The notes under the pieces were generated by a model, which was not told the DNA's origin, ran no database searches, and saw only the letters and a list, made by a program, of their open reading frames with translations. The translations under genes and the position numbers were made by a program. 39,622 bases of DNA from Oscillospiraceae bacterium (GTDB lineage Bacteria; Bacillota; Clostridia; Oscillospirales; Oscillospiraceae), in contig JAFWTG010000051.1 of NCBI GenBank assembly GCA_017519005.1, positions 1 through 39,622 of the forward strand, written 5' to 3'. Below, one piece after another: positions 32,076 to 39,622 of this stretch; within the stretch, counting starts at the first letter, position 1; each line of letters begins with the position of its first letter.

Positions 32076-33238
32076 AGGCTCTCCTTCCGCCAGACCATCT
32101 TGTTGACGACGCCGGTGTAGCTTTGGATGAGCTTGACCACCTTGTCGGACACGTTTTCATCCGCGTAGTCGGGTACGGGAATGCCGTTGTCGCCGTTCTG
32201 GACCATCTCCACGGCGGTGCGGACGGCCTGCAAAAGCCCCTGTTCGTCGATGCCTGCCAGGACGAAGCAGCCCTTGTCCAGGGCTTCGGGGCGCTCGGTG
32301 CTGGTGCGGATGCAGACGGCGGGGAAGGGCTTGCCGACGGAGGTGAAGAAGCTGCTCTCCTCCGGCAGGGTGCCGGAGTCGCTGACCACCGCGAAGGCGT
32401 GCATCTGCAGGCAGTTGTAGTCGTGGAAGCCCAGGGGCTCGTGGCGAATCACTCTGCGGTCCAGGGCGAAGCCGCTCCGCTCCAGCCGCTTTGCGGAGCG
32501 GGGATGGCAGGAGTAAAGCACCGGCATGTCGTAAGTCTCCGCCAGCTTGTTGATGGCGGTAAAGAGGGAGCGGAAGTTCTTCTCCGTGTCGATGTTCTCC
32601 TCCCGGTGGGCGGAGAGCAGGATGTATTTTCCCTTCTCCAATCCCAGGCGGGCGTGAACGTCGCTGGCTTCGATCTGGGGCAGATTGGCCCGCAGGACCT
32701 CCGCCATGGGGGAGCCGGTGACGTAGGTCCGCTCCCTGGGCAGGCCGCAGTCCGCCAGATAGCGGCGGGCGTGCTCGGAGTAGGCCAGGTTCACGTCGGA
32801 GATGATGTCCACGATGCGGCGATTGGTCTCCTCCGGCAGGCACTCGTCCTTGCAGCGGTTGCCCGCCTCCATGTGGAAGATAGGGATATGCAGCCGCTTG
32901 GCTCCGATGACGGAGAGGCAGGAGTTGGTATCGCCCAGCACCAGCACGGCGTCCGGCTGAATTTCAACCATCAGCTCATAGGAGCGGGCGATGATGTTGC
33001 CCATGGTCTGGCCCAGATTCTCCCCCACCGCGTCCAGATAGACCTCCGGCGGGTCCAGAGCCAGATCGTTGAAAAAGATACCGTTGAGATTGTAGTCATA
33101 GTTCTGGCCGGTGTGGGCCAGAATGGTGTCGAAATAGCGGCGGCACTTCTTGATGACGGCGGAGAGGCGAATAATCTCCGGTCGGGTGCCAACGATGATC
33201 AGCAGCTTCAGTCTGCCGTCGTTCTGAAAGCATGCCAT
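32072..33238 (-). CDS. capG: CapG-type UDP-sugar 2-epimerase
   Basis: This enzyme (388 aa) belongs to the UDP-GlcNAc 2-epimerase family and is the last step to UDP-N-acetyl-L-fucosamine when paired with CapE and CapF. Visible blocks are LLIIVGTRPEIIRLS (residues 12-26), LAHTGQNYDYNLNGIFF, VLGDTNSCLS, FHMEAGNRCKDE, PEETNRRIVD, SAHREENID and SDSGTLPEESSF. The gene order capE-capG-capF on one strand, with a 4-bp overlap to capF and 21 bp to capE, favours the 2-epimerase of the L-FucNAc route over the ManNAc-forming enzyme. The start follows GGAGGGAT. Confidence 0.92.
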   Translation of the reverse strand: MACFQNDGRLKLLIIVGTRPEIIRLSAVIKKCRRYFDTILAHTGQNYDYNLNGIFFNDLALDPPEVYLDAVGENLGQTMGNIIARSYELMVEIQPDAVLVLGDTNSCLSVIGAKRLHIPIFHMEAGNRCKDECLPEETNRRIVDIISDVNLAYSEHARRYLADCGLPRERTYVTGSPMAEVLRANLPQIEASDVHARLGLEKGKYILLSAHREENIDTEKNFRSLFTAINKLAETYDMPVLYSCHPRSAKRLERSGFALDRRVIRHEPLGFHDYNCLQMHAFAVVSDSGTLPEESSFFTSVGKPFPAVCIRTSTERPEALDKGCFVLAGIDEQGLLQAVRTAVEMVQNGDNGIPVPDYADENVSDKVVKLIQSYTGVVNKMVWRKESL

Positions 33239-33259
33239 TGTTTTATCCCTCCTCCGGGG

Positions 33260-34294
33260 TCAGCGGCCCAGGCAGTCCTTCACGTAATCGGTGGTGAGGA
33301 GCTTCTTCACGACCCCGTCCACGTCCAGCAGGCGAGTGTTGGAGGAGGTGTAGCTCTCATCCGATTCGGTTTCCACCTTGCCCTCCACGAAGAATTTGTC
33401 GTAATTCAGATCCCGGTTGTCGGCGGCGACGCGGTAATAGTCGCCCATGTCCACAGCCCGCAGCCGCTCCTCGCGGGTGACGAGCGTTTCGTAGAGCTTT
33501 TCGCCGTGGCGGGTGCCGATGATCCGGGTGCCGGTGTCCCCGAAGAGCCGCTGCACGCCCTTGGCCAGATCTCCGATGGTGGAGGCGTCGGCCTTCTGGA
33601 CGAAGAGATCGCCGGGCTTGGCGTGCTCAAAGGCGAAGCGAACCAGCTCCACCGCTTCGTCCAGGTTCATCAGGAAGCGGGTCATCTCCGGGTTCGTGAT
33701 GGTGATGGGATTGCCGGCTCGGATCTGGTCGATAAAGAGGGGGATCACGGAGCCACGGCTGCACATAACGTTGCCGTAGCGGGTGCAGCAGATCACGGTG
33801 CCGCCCCGCTCCGCCGCAACCCGGGCGTTGGCGTAGATCACGTGCTCCATCATGGCCTTGGAGATGCCCATGGCGTTGATGGGATAGGCCGCCTTGTCGG
33901 TGGACAGGCAGACCACCTGTTTTACTCCCGCATCAATGGCGGCGTGGAGCACGTTGTCGGTGCCCTCCACGTTGGTTTTGACCGCCTGCATGGGGAAAAA
34001 CTCGCAGGAGGGGACCTGCTTCAGAGCCGCGGCGTGGAAAATGTAATCCACCCCGGGCATGGCGTCGGCCACGGAGCGGGGGTCCCGCACGTCGCCCACA
34101 TAGAACTTGACCTTCCGGGCCTGCTCCGGATAGCGGGCCTGCAGCTCATGCCGCATATCGTCCTGCTTCTTCTCGTCCCGGGAGAAGATGCGGATCTGCC
34201 CGACGTCCGTGGTCAGAAAGTGCTTCAGCACCGTGTGCCCGAAGGACCCGGTGCCGCCGGTGATCATCAAAGTTGCGTCAGAAAAGCTCGACAT
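33260..34294 (-). CDS. capE: CapE: UDP-GlcNAc 4,6-dehydratase/5-epimerase
   Basis: This short-chain-dehydrogenase enzyme (344 aa) starts the conversion of UDP-GlcNAc toward UDP-N-acetyl-L-fucosamine. The NAD motif is ITGGTGSFGHTVL (residues 11-23). The catalytic segment reads STDKAAYPINAMGISKAMME, where the usual Tyr-x-x-x-Lys is Met-x-x-x-Lys, a known feature of the CapE/FlaA1/PglF group. RYGNVMCSRGSVIPLF is also diagnostic. It is the first gene of the capEGF run and lies 38 bp after a recognisable promoter. FlaA1-like enzymes of pseudaminic acid synthesis are excluded by the capF and capG partners. Confidence 0.94.
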   Translation of the reverse strand: MSSFSDATLMITGGTGSFGHTVLKHFLTTDVGQIRIFSRDEKKQDDMRHELQARYPEQARKVKFYVGDVRDPRSVADAMPGVDYIFHAAALKQVPSCEFFPMQAVKTNVEGTDNVLHAAIDAGVKQVVCLSTDKAAYPINAMGISKAMMEHVIYANARVAAERGGTVICCTRYGNVMCSRGSVIPLFIDQIRAGNPITITNPEMTRFLMNLDEAVELVRFAFEHAKPGDLFVQKADASTIGDLAKGVQRLFGDTGTRIIGTRHGEKLYETLVTREERLRAVDMGDYYRVAADNRDLNYDKFFVEGKVETESDESYTSSNTRLLDVDGVVKKLLTTDYVKDCLGR

Positions 34295-34331
34295 TTCTTG
34301 AGTCCTCTTTCTGTTTGAATTATCAATCTAT

Positions 34332-34360
34332 ATAATATCAAAAAGCGTTCAGAATTGCAA
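34332..34360 (-). promoter_or_regulatory. Probable promoter of the capEGF operon
   Basis: On the minus strand TTGCAA (34355-34360), a 17-bp spacer and TATTAT (34332-34337) lie 38 bp upstream of capE. The match is moderate, but the area is AT-rich and there is no other candidate as good. Confidence 0.6.
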
Positions 34361-34458
34361 GCAGGAAACAAAGCATTTGCAGATTCGAAACTACTCACTG
34401 TATTCGGAACGAGAGTTCAAAATAGATAAAAATATTTAAGAAAAATTTCATAATAGTC

Positions 34459-34487
34459 TTGACAAATGAAAATATTATGTATATAAT
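34459..34487 (+). promoter_or_regulatory. Perfect-consensus sigma-A promoter upstream of the recombinase
   Basis: TTGACA (34459-34464), exactly 17 bp and TATAAT (34482-34487) form a full-consensus promoter, the strongest in the window. Transcription would start near 34494, at the left edge of the first terminator hairpin. Confidence 0.92.
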
Positions 34488-34491
34488 CAAG

Positions 34492-34580
34492 ATGTACTTT
34501 ATGAGGGAAAACTTACCTGCGTAGAGTACGTTTTTTTTGGACGATTACTCTGCAGGCGAGCAGAGAGTCGTTCTTTTTTT
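34492..34580 (+). promoter_or_regulatory. Tandem terminator/antiterminator leader
   Basis: Hairpin 1 pairs 34493-34503 with 34520-34530 (core GTACT/AGTAC, nearly continuous with G-U pairs) and is followed by eight T. Hairpin 2 (34539-34573, core CTCTGC/GCAGAG) is followed by seven T. The descending arm of hairpin 1, CCTGCGTAGAGTA (34516-34528), can instead pair with TACTCTGCAGG (34546-34556), an 11-bp helix with a 2-nt bulge that would break both terminators. This is the layout of an attenuator, or of a short terminated RNA. The ligand or factor is unknown, and I do not recognise a known riboswitch class. Confidence 0.75.
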
Positions 34581-34620
34581 ATTGTTTTGATATTTTGTTG
34601 GGAGAATAACCCAATAGGCC

Positions 34621-34775
34621 GCGGTTGCACATGTCCAAGGCTACAGTCAGAAACAAGAGAAATCTGAAGCATGAAATCAGATAGATGGAGAGATTAGGAT
34701 AGATGGAGGGATCAGGAGCTTCCCTCCTATTTGCGCCGCAACGTACAATTTGCGGAATGGACATGTGCAAACCGC
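34621..34775. repeat. Inverted repeat pair in the recombinase leader
   Basis: GCGGTTGCACATGTCC (34621-34636) and GGACATGTGCAAACCGC (34759-34775) are inverted copies differing by one inserted base, 122 bp apart. Their closeness to a tyrosine recombinase gene makes them candidate recombination or binding sites. The enclosed segment contains no promoter that I can see. Confidence 0.7.
34680..34727 (+). repeat. 18-bp tandem repeat and hairpin inside the leader
   Basis: GATAGATGGAGAGATTAG (34680-34697) is repeated as GATAGATGGAGGGATCAG (34698-34715), two mismatches. The second unit overlaps a hairpin, GGAGGGA (34705-34711) with TCCCTCC (34721-34727). The GGAGGG strand resembles a ribosome site held closed, but no good start codon follows it. 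Confidence 0.65.
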
Positions 34776-34916
34776 TTTGCCAGCCTATACACCGGAGGTA
34801 TGGTCAATGCGTTTAGATGCACCAGCTGCATCTGGGTACTTAAGATCGAGGTCCGGTGTTTGCTTTTGTCGGGCCCGTCTCTGGCCGGGGCGGGCTGTGT
34901 GAAAGGAGGGCTGGCC

Positions 34917-35816
34917 ATGAGCAGAAAACAAGTTAGACGTACGATGCGGTATATTATGAAAAAACTATTTCGACCTGGGGCATCAAAGCATTCTGCGAAG
35001 AAAACGGGAGATAGGCACAGGCTTATTTATTCATATCGAACCTATTACGCTTTCTTGGACGTGATTAATGTATTATTTCGATGGATTTTTCAGGAGAACA
35101 TCTCTATCGCTGCTCCGACGGATCTCACAGTGGATATTGTCATACGTTTCTTGCAATATAAAGCGAACAACTGCACGCAGACGACGGTCGACTGGTATCG
35201 CAGCATGCTGGCAGGTTTGGGGAACCACATTCGGGCGTACTATTGCATCGAAAACTATGATTTGCATGTGCCTCGGGTGTATGCAGCCAAAAAGACCAGT
35301 GGACTACGCGGTGCAGCGGCTACAATGCCGCGCGCAGAATATGACCTGATACTTGATTACTGCAGAGCGCATCCAAGCGGGTCTGCTTATACAGTCCTTT
35401 TAGAGGAACACCTGGCAGGTAGGGTGACAGACGTGGTTGAACGGATGCGCATCAACAATGTGACAGTCCAGATGAAGTGCAAAGGAGGTAAATTACTTTA
35501 CCGTCCGGTTACTTTAGACATGGCCGAATTGCTTGCAGACCCGCGTTTTGCAGCCTGGAGGACCGCAGATGGCGGCTTTACTCTGCCGAGAAGTGGATCA
35601 GTGAATCAATTTCTGAGGAGACTCGAAAAGCGGTTTCACTGGGATTATCACAGCTTCCACGACATCAGGCGTTTGCTGGCGCAGGAACATTATGATGGAC
35701 TCCGGCGCATGGGAGTCAAAAGGGATAGAGCCCTTGGCCTGACTGGGCTGTGGCTCAATCATGGCCCCCGGAGACAGGCGCTGGTGCTGAAGTCTTATGT
35801 GAAGAATCCATGGTAG
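34917..35816 (+). CDS. Divergent tyrosine recombinase/integrase
   Basis: This site-specific DNA recombinase (299 aa) shows the catalytic set of the tyrosine family in order: Arg in EEHLAGRVTDVVERMR, Lys in MKCKGGKLLY, His-x-x-Arg in SFHDIRRLLA, a second His in LWLNHGPRR and the nucleophile Tyr in VLKSYVKNPW at the extreme C-terminus. The N-terminal part (about 30-125) looks like a SAM-like core-binding domain. The ATG at 34917 has AAAGGAGGG upstream; the frame stays open back to 34731 but has no ribosome site there. Base composition is clearly more AT-rich than the flanking glycan genes, a sign of transfer. It may invert or integrate a local segment; target sites are unproven. Confidence 0.8.
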   Translation: MSRKQVRRTMRYIMKKLFRPGASKHSAKKTGDRHRLIYSYRTYYAFLDVINVLFRWIFQENISIAAPTDLTVDIVIRFLQYKANNCTQTTVDWYRSMLAGLGNHIRAYYCIENYDLHVPRVYAAKKTSGLRGAAATMPRAEYDLILDYCRAHPSGSAYTVLLEEHLAGRVTDVVERMRINNVTVQMKCKGGKLLYRPVTLDMAELLADPRFAAWRTADGGFTLPRSGSVNQFLRRLEKRFHWDYHSFHDIRRLLAQEHYDGLRRMGVKRDRALGLTGLWLNHGPRRQALVLKSYVKNPW

Positions 35817-36309
35817 TTCGAATACCTGAATCGTGGATGAAGATACATTTATCCTCACATTCAGAATTGATGCGGGGAGCCGGCAAGTTCAAGAAATATC
35901 TCTGACGTAAAGGTTAGGCAAAGTCCAAAGATTTGTCCACACCCTCCCGCGGCAATTTCAGCTGGGCCTGAACACATGGTGCGGAGAAGAGCAAAATAAC
36001 CTGGCATAAACAGGCCGTGGCTGCTTGCACCGGAGTGAGCGTGCGTCATTCCAGTTTACGGAAAGAATGCCCACTTCTTCAGTAGTCTGAAGTGGGCATT
36101 CTGATACTTTTGCGGTGTTTTCGCCTTGCAGAATGACGTGAAAAGAGCGGCAAACGGGAGGACCTGCCGTCGCGGCTTGGTTCAAGTACAGTCAGAGAAC
36201 AGACGGAGATTGTAGTTTTTTCAATTCAGATCATGCCAACCGGAAGGAAGGCCAGATTGATTTGGAAACCGAAAAGAACGGAGTTCCACAAAACTCACTG
36301 ATCGCCTGA
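35817..36309. other. 493-bp gene-free region downstream of the recombinase
   Basis: No coding sequence is recognisable in any frame. The region contains the long hairpin at 36064-36102, flanked by an inverted CGTCATTC (36044-36051) and GAATGACG (36131-36138). The rest looks like degenerate, moderately AT-rich sequence. Confidence 0.6.
36064..36102. terminator. Strong hairpin, probable terminator
   Basis: AGAATGCCCACTTC and GAAGTGGGCATTCT form a perfect 14-bp stem with an 11-nt loop, about 250 bp after the recombinase stop and 210 bp beyond the end of the convergent phosphoesterase gene. No clean U-run follows immediately on either strand, so termination is probable but not certain. Confidence 0.65.
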
Positions 36310-37179
36310 TCAGGAGATGTGCACCACGCAAACCTCCGGCATGTTGAACACCCGGGGCACCTTGCCGTGACCGGCCAGGCCGCTGGAGATGAGCAGCTGG
36401 ACTCTGCCGTAATCAAAGTGCCCCATATCCTCGTCGGGAAACCAGCCCTGCATGGGGGCGTAGAGGCCGCCGAAGAAGGGAATACGGATCACACCGCCGT
36501 GGGTGTGGCCGCTGAGGAACAGATCAATATCCCAGTTCTTGTAGGCCTCCACGAAGATGATGGTATCCGGCAGATGGGCCAGGACGATGGTGGGAAGGCC
36601 GGAGGCCTCCATCTGCTTCATCAGCCGATACTCGGGAGAAGCGTGATAATCCTCCGGCGTGCGGCCAAAGGGGTACAGATGGCCTACGGTGCCGCCCAGG
36701 CAGACCTTGTTTCCGCCGAGCTCAGCGGTGACGCAGCTTTCATCCAGCAATACGGCCCCGGCGGCCTCGATTCCAGGAGCCAGATCCGTACCGCCGGAGC
36801 TCATATACGCTTTTTCGTGATTCCCATAGGAGACGTAGACCGGGGCGATTTTCCGAAGCTCTGCCAGCAGTTCCAGAAAACGCCGGACCTGCGCCTGGTC
36901 CGCGTCACCGTCGATCATATCGCCCACGGAAAAGATCACGTCCGGCTTCTGCCCCCGAATCTTCTCCAGCAGCTCCTCGTTGCCTTCGCCGAATTCCTTG
37001 CCGTGGAGATCCGTCAGGACGACGGCGGTGAAGGGCTGCCCGATGCCCTTGATTTGGATGTCATACGCATGGACAGCAAGACCGGAATTGCACACAAGAA
37101 TGGAAATCCCCACAGCGATCCCGCAGATCAGGATCACAGCAGCCAGAATCCCCAGACCGATATGAAAGCGTTTTCTCAT
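36310..37179 (-). CDS. Membrane-anchored metallophosphoesterase
   Basis: This calcineurin-like phosphoesterase (289 aa) has an N-terminal membrane helix (about residues 7-28, IGLGILAAVILICGIAVGISI), so the catalytic domain faces outward. The metal-binding motifs are AVVLTDLHG, SVGDMIDGD, VSYGNHE and LSGHTHGGVIRIPFFGG, the order seen in the YkuE/YaeI group. The start at 37179 overlaps the rfbB stop (ATGA), so it is translated with the dTDP-sugar genes; a longer in-frame form reaches into rfbB and is rejected. Substrate is unknown. A role in trimming a lipid-linked or cell-surface phosphate during polymer assembly is a reasonable guess. Confidence 0.88.
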   Translation of the reverse strand: MRKRFHIGLGILAAVILICGIAVGISILVCNSGLAVHAYDIQIKGIGQPFTAVVLTDLHGKEFGEGNEELLEKIRGQKPDVIFSVGDMIDGDADQAQVRRFLELLAELRKIAPVYVSYGNHEKAYMSSGGTDLAPGIEAAGAVLLDESCVTAELGGNKVCLGGTVGHLYPFGRTPEDYHASPEYRLMKQMEASGLPTIVLAHLPDTIIFVEAYKNWDIDLFLSGHTHGGVIRIPFFGGLYAPMQGWFPDEDMGHFDYGRVQLLISSGLAGHGKVPRVFNMPEVCVVHIS

Positions 37180-38207
37180 CCCAAAGTTTCCCGATTTCCG
37201 TACATTTTTTCGTAGTAATTCCGATACTCCCCGGAGAGGATGGTCTCCCACCAATCCCGATGGGTCAGATACCAATCGATGGTCCGGTCCAGGCCGTCGG
37301 CGAACTTTGTCTCCGGCAGCCAGCCCAGCTCCCGGTGGATCTTGCTGGGGTCGATGGCGTAGCGCATGTCGTGGCCCTTGCGGTCCGCCACGAAGGTGAT
37401 GAGGCTCTCAGGCTTGCCGAGCTTCCGGCAGATCAGCTTCACGATGTCGATGTTCCGCATCTCGTTGTGGCCGCCCACGTTGTAGACCTCGCCCACGGTA
37501 CCCTTGCGGAGGATCAGGTCGATGGCCCGGCAGTGGTCCTCCACGTAGAGCCAGTCGCGGACGTTTTCGCCCTTGCCGTAGACAGGCAGGGGCTTGTCGT
37601 TCAGGGCGTTGGCGATCATCAGGGGGATCAGCTTCTCGGGGAAGTGGTAGGGCCCGTAGTTGTTGGAGCAGCGGGAGATGGTGGCGGGTAGGCCGAAGGT
37701 CCGGCAGTAGGCCCCCACCAGCAGGTCTGCAGAGGCCTTGGAGGCGGAGTAGGGGCTGGAGGTATGGATCGGCGTCTCCTCGGTGAAGAAGAGCTCGGGC
37801 CGGTCCAGAGGCAGGTCGCCATAGACCTCGTCGGTGGAGACCTGGTGATAGCGCTTCGTGCCGTACCTGCGGCAGGCGTCCATCATCACCTGGGTGCCCA
37901 GAATGTTGGTCTGCAGGAAGATCTCCGGGGTCTCGATGGAGCGATCCACGTGGGATTCGGCGGCAAAGTTTACCACCGCGTCGGGCTGCTCCTTCTCAAA
38001 AATCTCATAGACCGCGGGCCGGTCGCAGATGTTCACCTTGTAGAAGGCAAAGTTGGGGTTCTTCAGCGCCTCCGCCAGGGTGGTGAGGTTGCCCGCGTAG
38101 GTCAAGGCGTCCAGACAGACGATCCGATCCTCGGGATGGTTTTTCAGTTCAAAGTAGATGAAGTTGGCGCCGATGAAGCCCGCGCCGCCGGTGAGTAAAA
38201 TGGTCAT
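37176..38207 (-). CDS. rfbB: dTDP-glucose 4,6-dehydratase
   Basis: RfbB/RmlB (343 aa) converts dTDP-glucose to dTDP-4-keto-6-deoxyglucose in the cytoplasm. Clear motifs are LLTGGAGFIGANFIY (NAD binding, residues 4-18), AAESHVDRSIETPEIFLQTN, STDEVYGDL, YSASKASADLL with the catalytic Tyr and Lys, and SNNYGPYHFPEKLIPLMI. It lies 10 bp after rfbA in the same direction and overlaps the phosphoesterase gene. No rfbC or rfbD follows; with the aminotransferase upstream, the keto sugar may go to an amino-deoxy sugar rather than rhamnose. Confidence 0.97.
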   Translation of the reverse strand: MTILLTGGAGFIGANFIYFELKNHPEDRIVCLDALTYAGNLTTLAEALKNPNFAFYKVNICDRPAVYEIFEKEQPDAVVNFAAESHVDRSIETPEIFLQTNILGTQVMMDACRRYGTKRYHQVSTDEVYGDLPLDRPELFFTEETPIHTSSPYSASKASADLLVGAYCRTFGLPATISRCSNNYGPYHFPEKLIPLMIANALNDKPLPVYGKGENVRDWLYVEDHCRAIDLILRKGTVGEVYNVGGHNEMRNIDIVKLICRKLGKPESLITFVADRKGHDMRYAIDPSKIHRELGWLPETKFADGLDRTIDWYLTHRDWWETILSGEYRNYYEKMYGNRETLG

Positions 38208-38217
38208 AATCTTCTCC

Positions 38218-39105
38218 TTATCCCCGCACCTTGCCCTCGGCGACCTGCTTCAGATGAGCCCCATAGGGGGATTTGCCGTAAACCGAAGCGGCGGTCAGAA
38301 GCGCATCCTTCGACATCCATCCCTTGCGGAAGCCGATCTCCTCCGGGGCGGAAATGACGATGCCCGTCCGTGTTTGCATCACGCGCACAAAATCCGTGGC
38401 CTCTGCCAGAGCTTCCATCGTCCCGGTGTCCAGCCAGGCGAAGCCGCGGCCCAGGAGCTTGACGTCCAGCAGATCGTCTTGTAAGTACATCTCGTTGAGG
38501 GTGGTGATCTCGAGCTCGCCCCGGGCGCTGGGCCGCACCTGGGCCGCCCGCTTGCTGACGCCCCTGGGGTAAAAGTAGAGACCGGTGACGGCGTAATTGC
38601 TCTTGGGCTTGGCGGGCTTTTCCTCGATGGAGAGGGCCTTGCCCTTCTTGTCAAACTCCACCACGCCGAAGCGTTCGGGATCGTTGACGTAATAGCCGAA
38701 GACCGTGGCGCGATCGCGCTTTTCGGCGTTGTCCACAGCGCTCCAAAGCATCCGGCTGAAGCCGTTGCCAAAGAAGATGTTGTCACCCAACACCATGGCG
38801 CAGGCGTCGTCGCCGATGAAGTCCTCGCCGATCAGGAAGGCTTGAGCCAGGCCGTCGGGGGAGGGCTGTTCCGCGTAATGCAGCGTCAGGCCGTACTGGC
38901 TGCCGTCTCGCAGAAGCCGCTTGAAGTTGGGCAGATCCAGCGGGGTGGAGATGATCAGGATGTCGCGGATCCCTGCCAGCATCAGGGTAGACAGGGGGTA
39001 GAAGATCATGGGCTTGTCATAGACCGGAAGCAGCTGCTTCGAGGTGACCATGGTCAGGGGATAAAGTCTGGTGCCGGCGCCGCCGGCGAGGATGATACCT
39101 TTCAT
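38218..39105 (-). CDS. rfbA: Glucose-1-phosphate thymidylyltransferase
   Basis: RfbA/RmlA (295 aa) makes dTDP-glucose from dTTP and glucose-1-phosphate. The start [18 protein letters not shown] is the textbook signature, followed by [58 protein letters not shown] and [10 protein letters not shown]. The length is normal. It is followed after 10 bp by rfbB and preceded by the aminotransferase gene, giving a compact dTDP-sugar unit. The ribosome site is AGGGAGGG. Confidence 0.97.
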   Translation of the reverse strand: MKGIILAGGAGTRLYPLTMVTSKQLLPVYDKPMIFYPLSTLMLAGIRDILIISTPLDLPNFKRLLRDGSQYGLTLHYAEQPSPDGLAQAFLIGEDFIGDDACAMVLGDNIFFGNGFSRMLWSAVDNAEKRDRATVFGYYVNDPERFGVVEFDKKGKALSIEEKPAKPKSNYAVTGLYFYPRGVSKRAAQVRPSARGELEITTLNEMYLQDDLLDVKLLGRGFAWLDTGTMEALAEATDFVRVMQTRTGIVISAPEEIGFRKGWMSKDALLTAASVYGKSPYGAHLKQVAEGKVRG

Positions 39106-39132
39106 GCTATTTCCCTCCCTTTTATCCTTTGC

Positions 39133-39622
39133 TCAGTTACAGACGATCTCACAGATCCGGTCCACGTCCTCCAAGGCCAGCTCCGGGTAGAGGGGCAGGC
39201 AGAGCACACGGTCGGAGATAAACTTAGCGATCGGAGTCTCGTCCCCGTGGAAGCCGTAGGCGCTGCAGTGGTTGGTCAGCGGATAGAAGTACTTCCGGGC
39301 GAAGACCCCATGCTCCGCTAGGCGGGCGGCGGCCTCGTCGCGGCTGTGCTTTGCCCCGTCGAAGACCACAGGGAAGTAGGCATAGTTGGATTCCACGCCG
39401 GGCTGCTCCCTCAGCAGCCGCAGGCCGGAGACGCCTGCCAGATTGCGGCGGTAACGCTGCGCTGCCTGCCTCCGGCCGGCGATGTACTCGTCCAGATGCC
39501 GCAGATTGCAGATGCCCATTGCGGCGTGAAATTCGCTCATTTTGGCGTTGGGGGAAGGGGAGAGAATGTCCTCGCCGCAGACGCCGAAGTTCTTCTGAAC
39601 GTCCAGCTTTTCCCGCAGAGCG
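39133..39622 (-). CDS. DegT/DnrJ/EryC1-family sugar aminotransferase, N-terminus beyond window
   Basis: This is the C-terminal part (163 codons) of a PLP-dependent nucleotide-sugar aminotransferase. The frame stays open to the window edge and contains SPNAKMSEFHAAMGICNL, a conserved block of the family, then QPGVESNYAYFPVVF and FARKYFYPLTNHCSAYGF near the end. The PLP lysine region lies outside the window. Next to rfbA and rfbB it most likely acts on a dTDP-4-keto- or 3-keto-6-deoxy sugar, as in VioA-, FdtB- or QdtB-type enzymes. The exact position aminated cannot be decided from this fragment. An internal ATG at 39540 is not the true start. Confidence 0.88.
   Translation of the reverse strand, partial: ALREKLDVQKNFGVCGEDILSPSPNAKMSEFHAAMGICNLRHLDEYIAGRRQAAQRYRRNLAGVSGLRLLREQPGVESNYAYFPVVFDGAKHSRDEAAARLAEHGVFARKYFYPLTNHCSAYGFHGDETPIAKFISDRVLCLPLYPELALEDVDRICEIVCN

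Noticed and set aside
32123-34318. Plus-strand frame of 731 codons opposite capG and capE
   Set aside because: It is an antisense shadow. Both genes beneath it are unambiguous.
34731-34916. N-terminal extension of the recombinase starting at a TTG at 34731
   Set aside because: No ribosome site precedes it, and the region carries repeats and an inverted repeat more like a leader than protein. 34917 has AAAGGAGGG.

Overview
The window looks like chromosomal DNA of a GC-rich, Gram-positive gut-type Clostridia bacterium, most likely Oscillospiraceae/Ruminococcaceae-like. The grounds are strong GGAGG ribosome sites, consensus sigma-A promoters, an HPr carrying both His15 and Ser46, and protein styles typical of that group. 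No rRNA, tRNA or CRISPR array was seen. A family of GTAGGGG...CCCCTAC palindromes is scattered through the intergenic spaces.

Left part (1-10970): a sucrose/PTS block in two divergent arms. Leftward run ptsH (HPr), ptsI (enzyme I) and a truncated fruK (1-phosphofructokinase). Rightward run an amylosucrase-type GH13 enzyme, a LacI-family repressor, a GH32 sucrose-6-phosphate hydrolase, a HAD phosphatase and a sucrose-type EIIBCA permease. The divergent spacer carries two perfect LacI/CcpA-type operators, one on each side, and a clear sigma-A promoter. A perfect 21-bp-arm hairpin at 10924-10967 ends this operon and the convergent one.

10975-16784: a leftward block. mntP has its own promoter. 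A second promoter starts a sugar transferase, followed by an HpcH/HpaI aldolase, a D-2-hydroxyacid dehydrogenase, yqeC, yqeB and selD. The last three are the marker set for the labile-selenium cofactor of selenium-dependent molybdenum hydroxylases. Overlapping stop/start codons tie the aldolase and dehydrogenase to yqeC.

16909-21131: a rightward ECF sigma factor, a one-TM anti-sigma-like protein, a lipoprotein serpin and a second, unrecognised lipoprotein. This looks like an envelope or protease-response unit. 21134-25287: an iron-sulfur aldo/keto reductase, a His-rich CsoR/InrS-like metal sensor and a CbiM-CbiQ-CbiO nickel/cobalt ECF transporter.

25339-39622: a leftward surface-glycan region. 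sfsA and licB-licA-licC (choline uptake, choline kinase, CTP:phosphocholine cytidylyltransferase) are followed by a degenerate capF scar, ugd, and capF-capG-capE (UDP-N-acetyl-L-fucosamine). An AT-rich island then holds a tyrosine recombinase with a long structured leader containing two tandem terminators. Beyond it lie a membrane phosphoesterase, rfbB, rfbA and a truncated sugar aminotransferase. Together these would supply FucNAc, GlcA, dTDP-sugars and phosphocholine for a capsule or wall polymer. The transferases that assemble the polymer are mostly outside the window.
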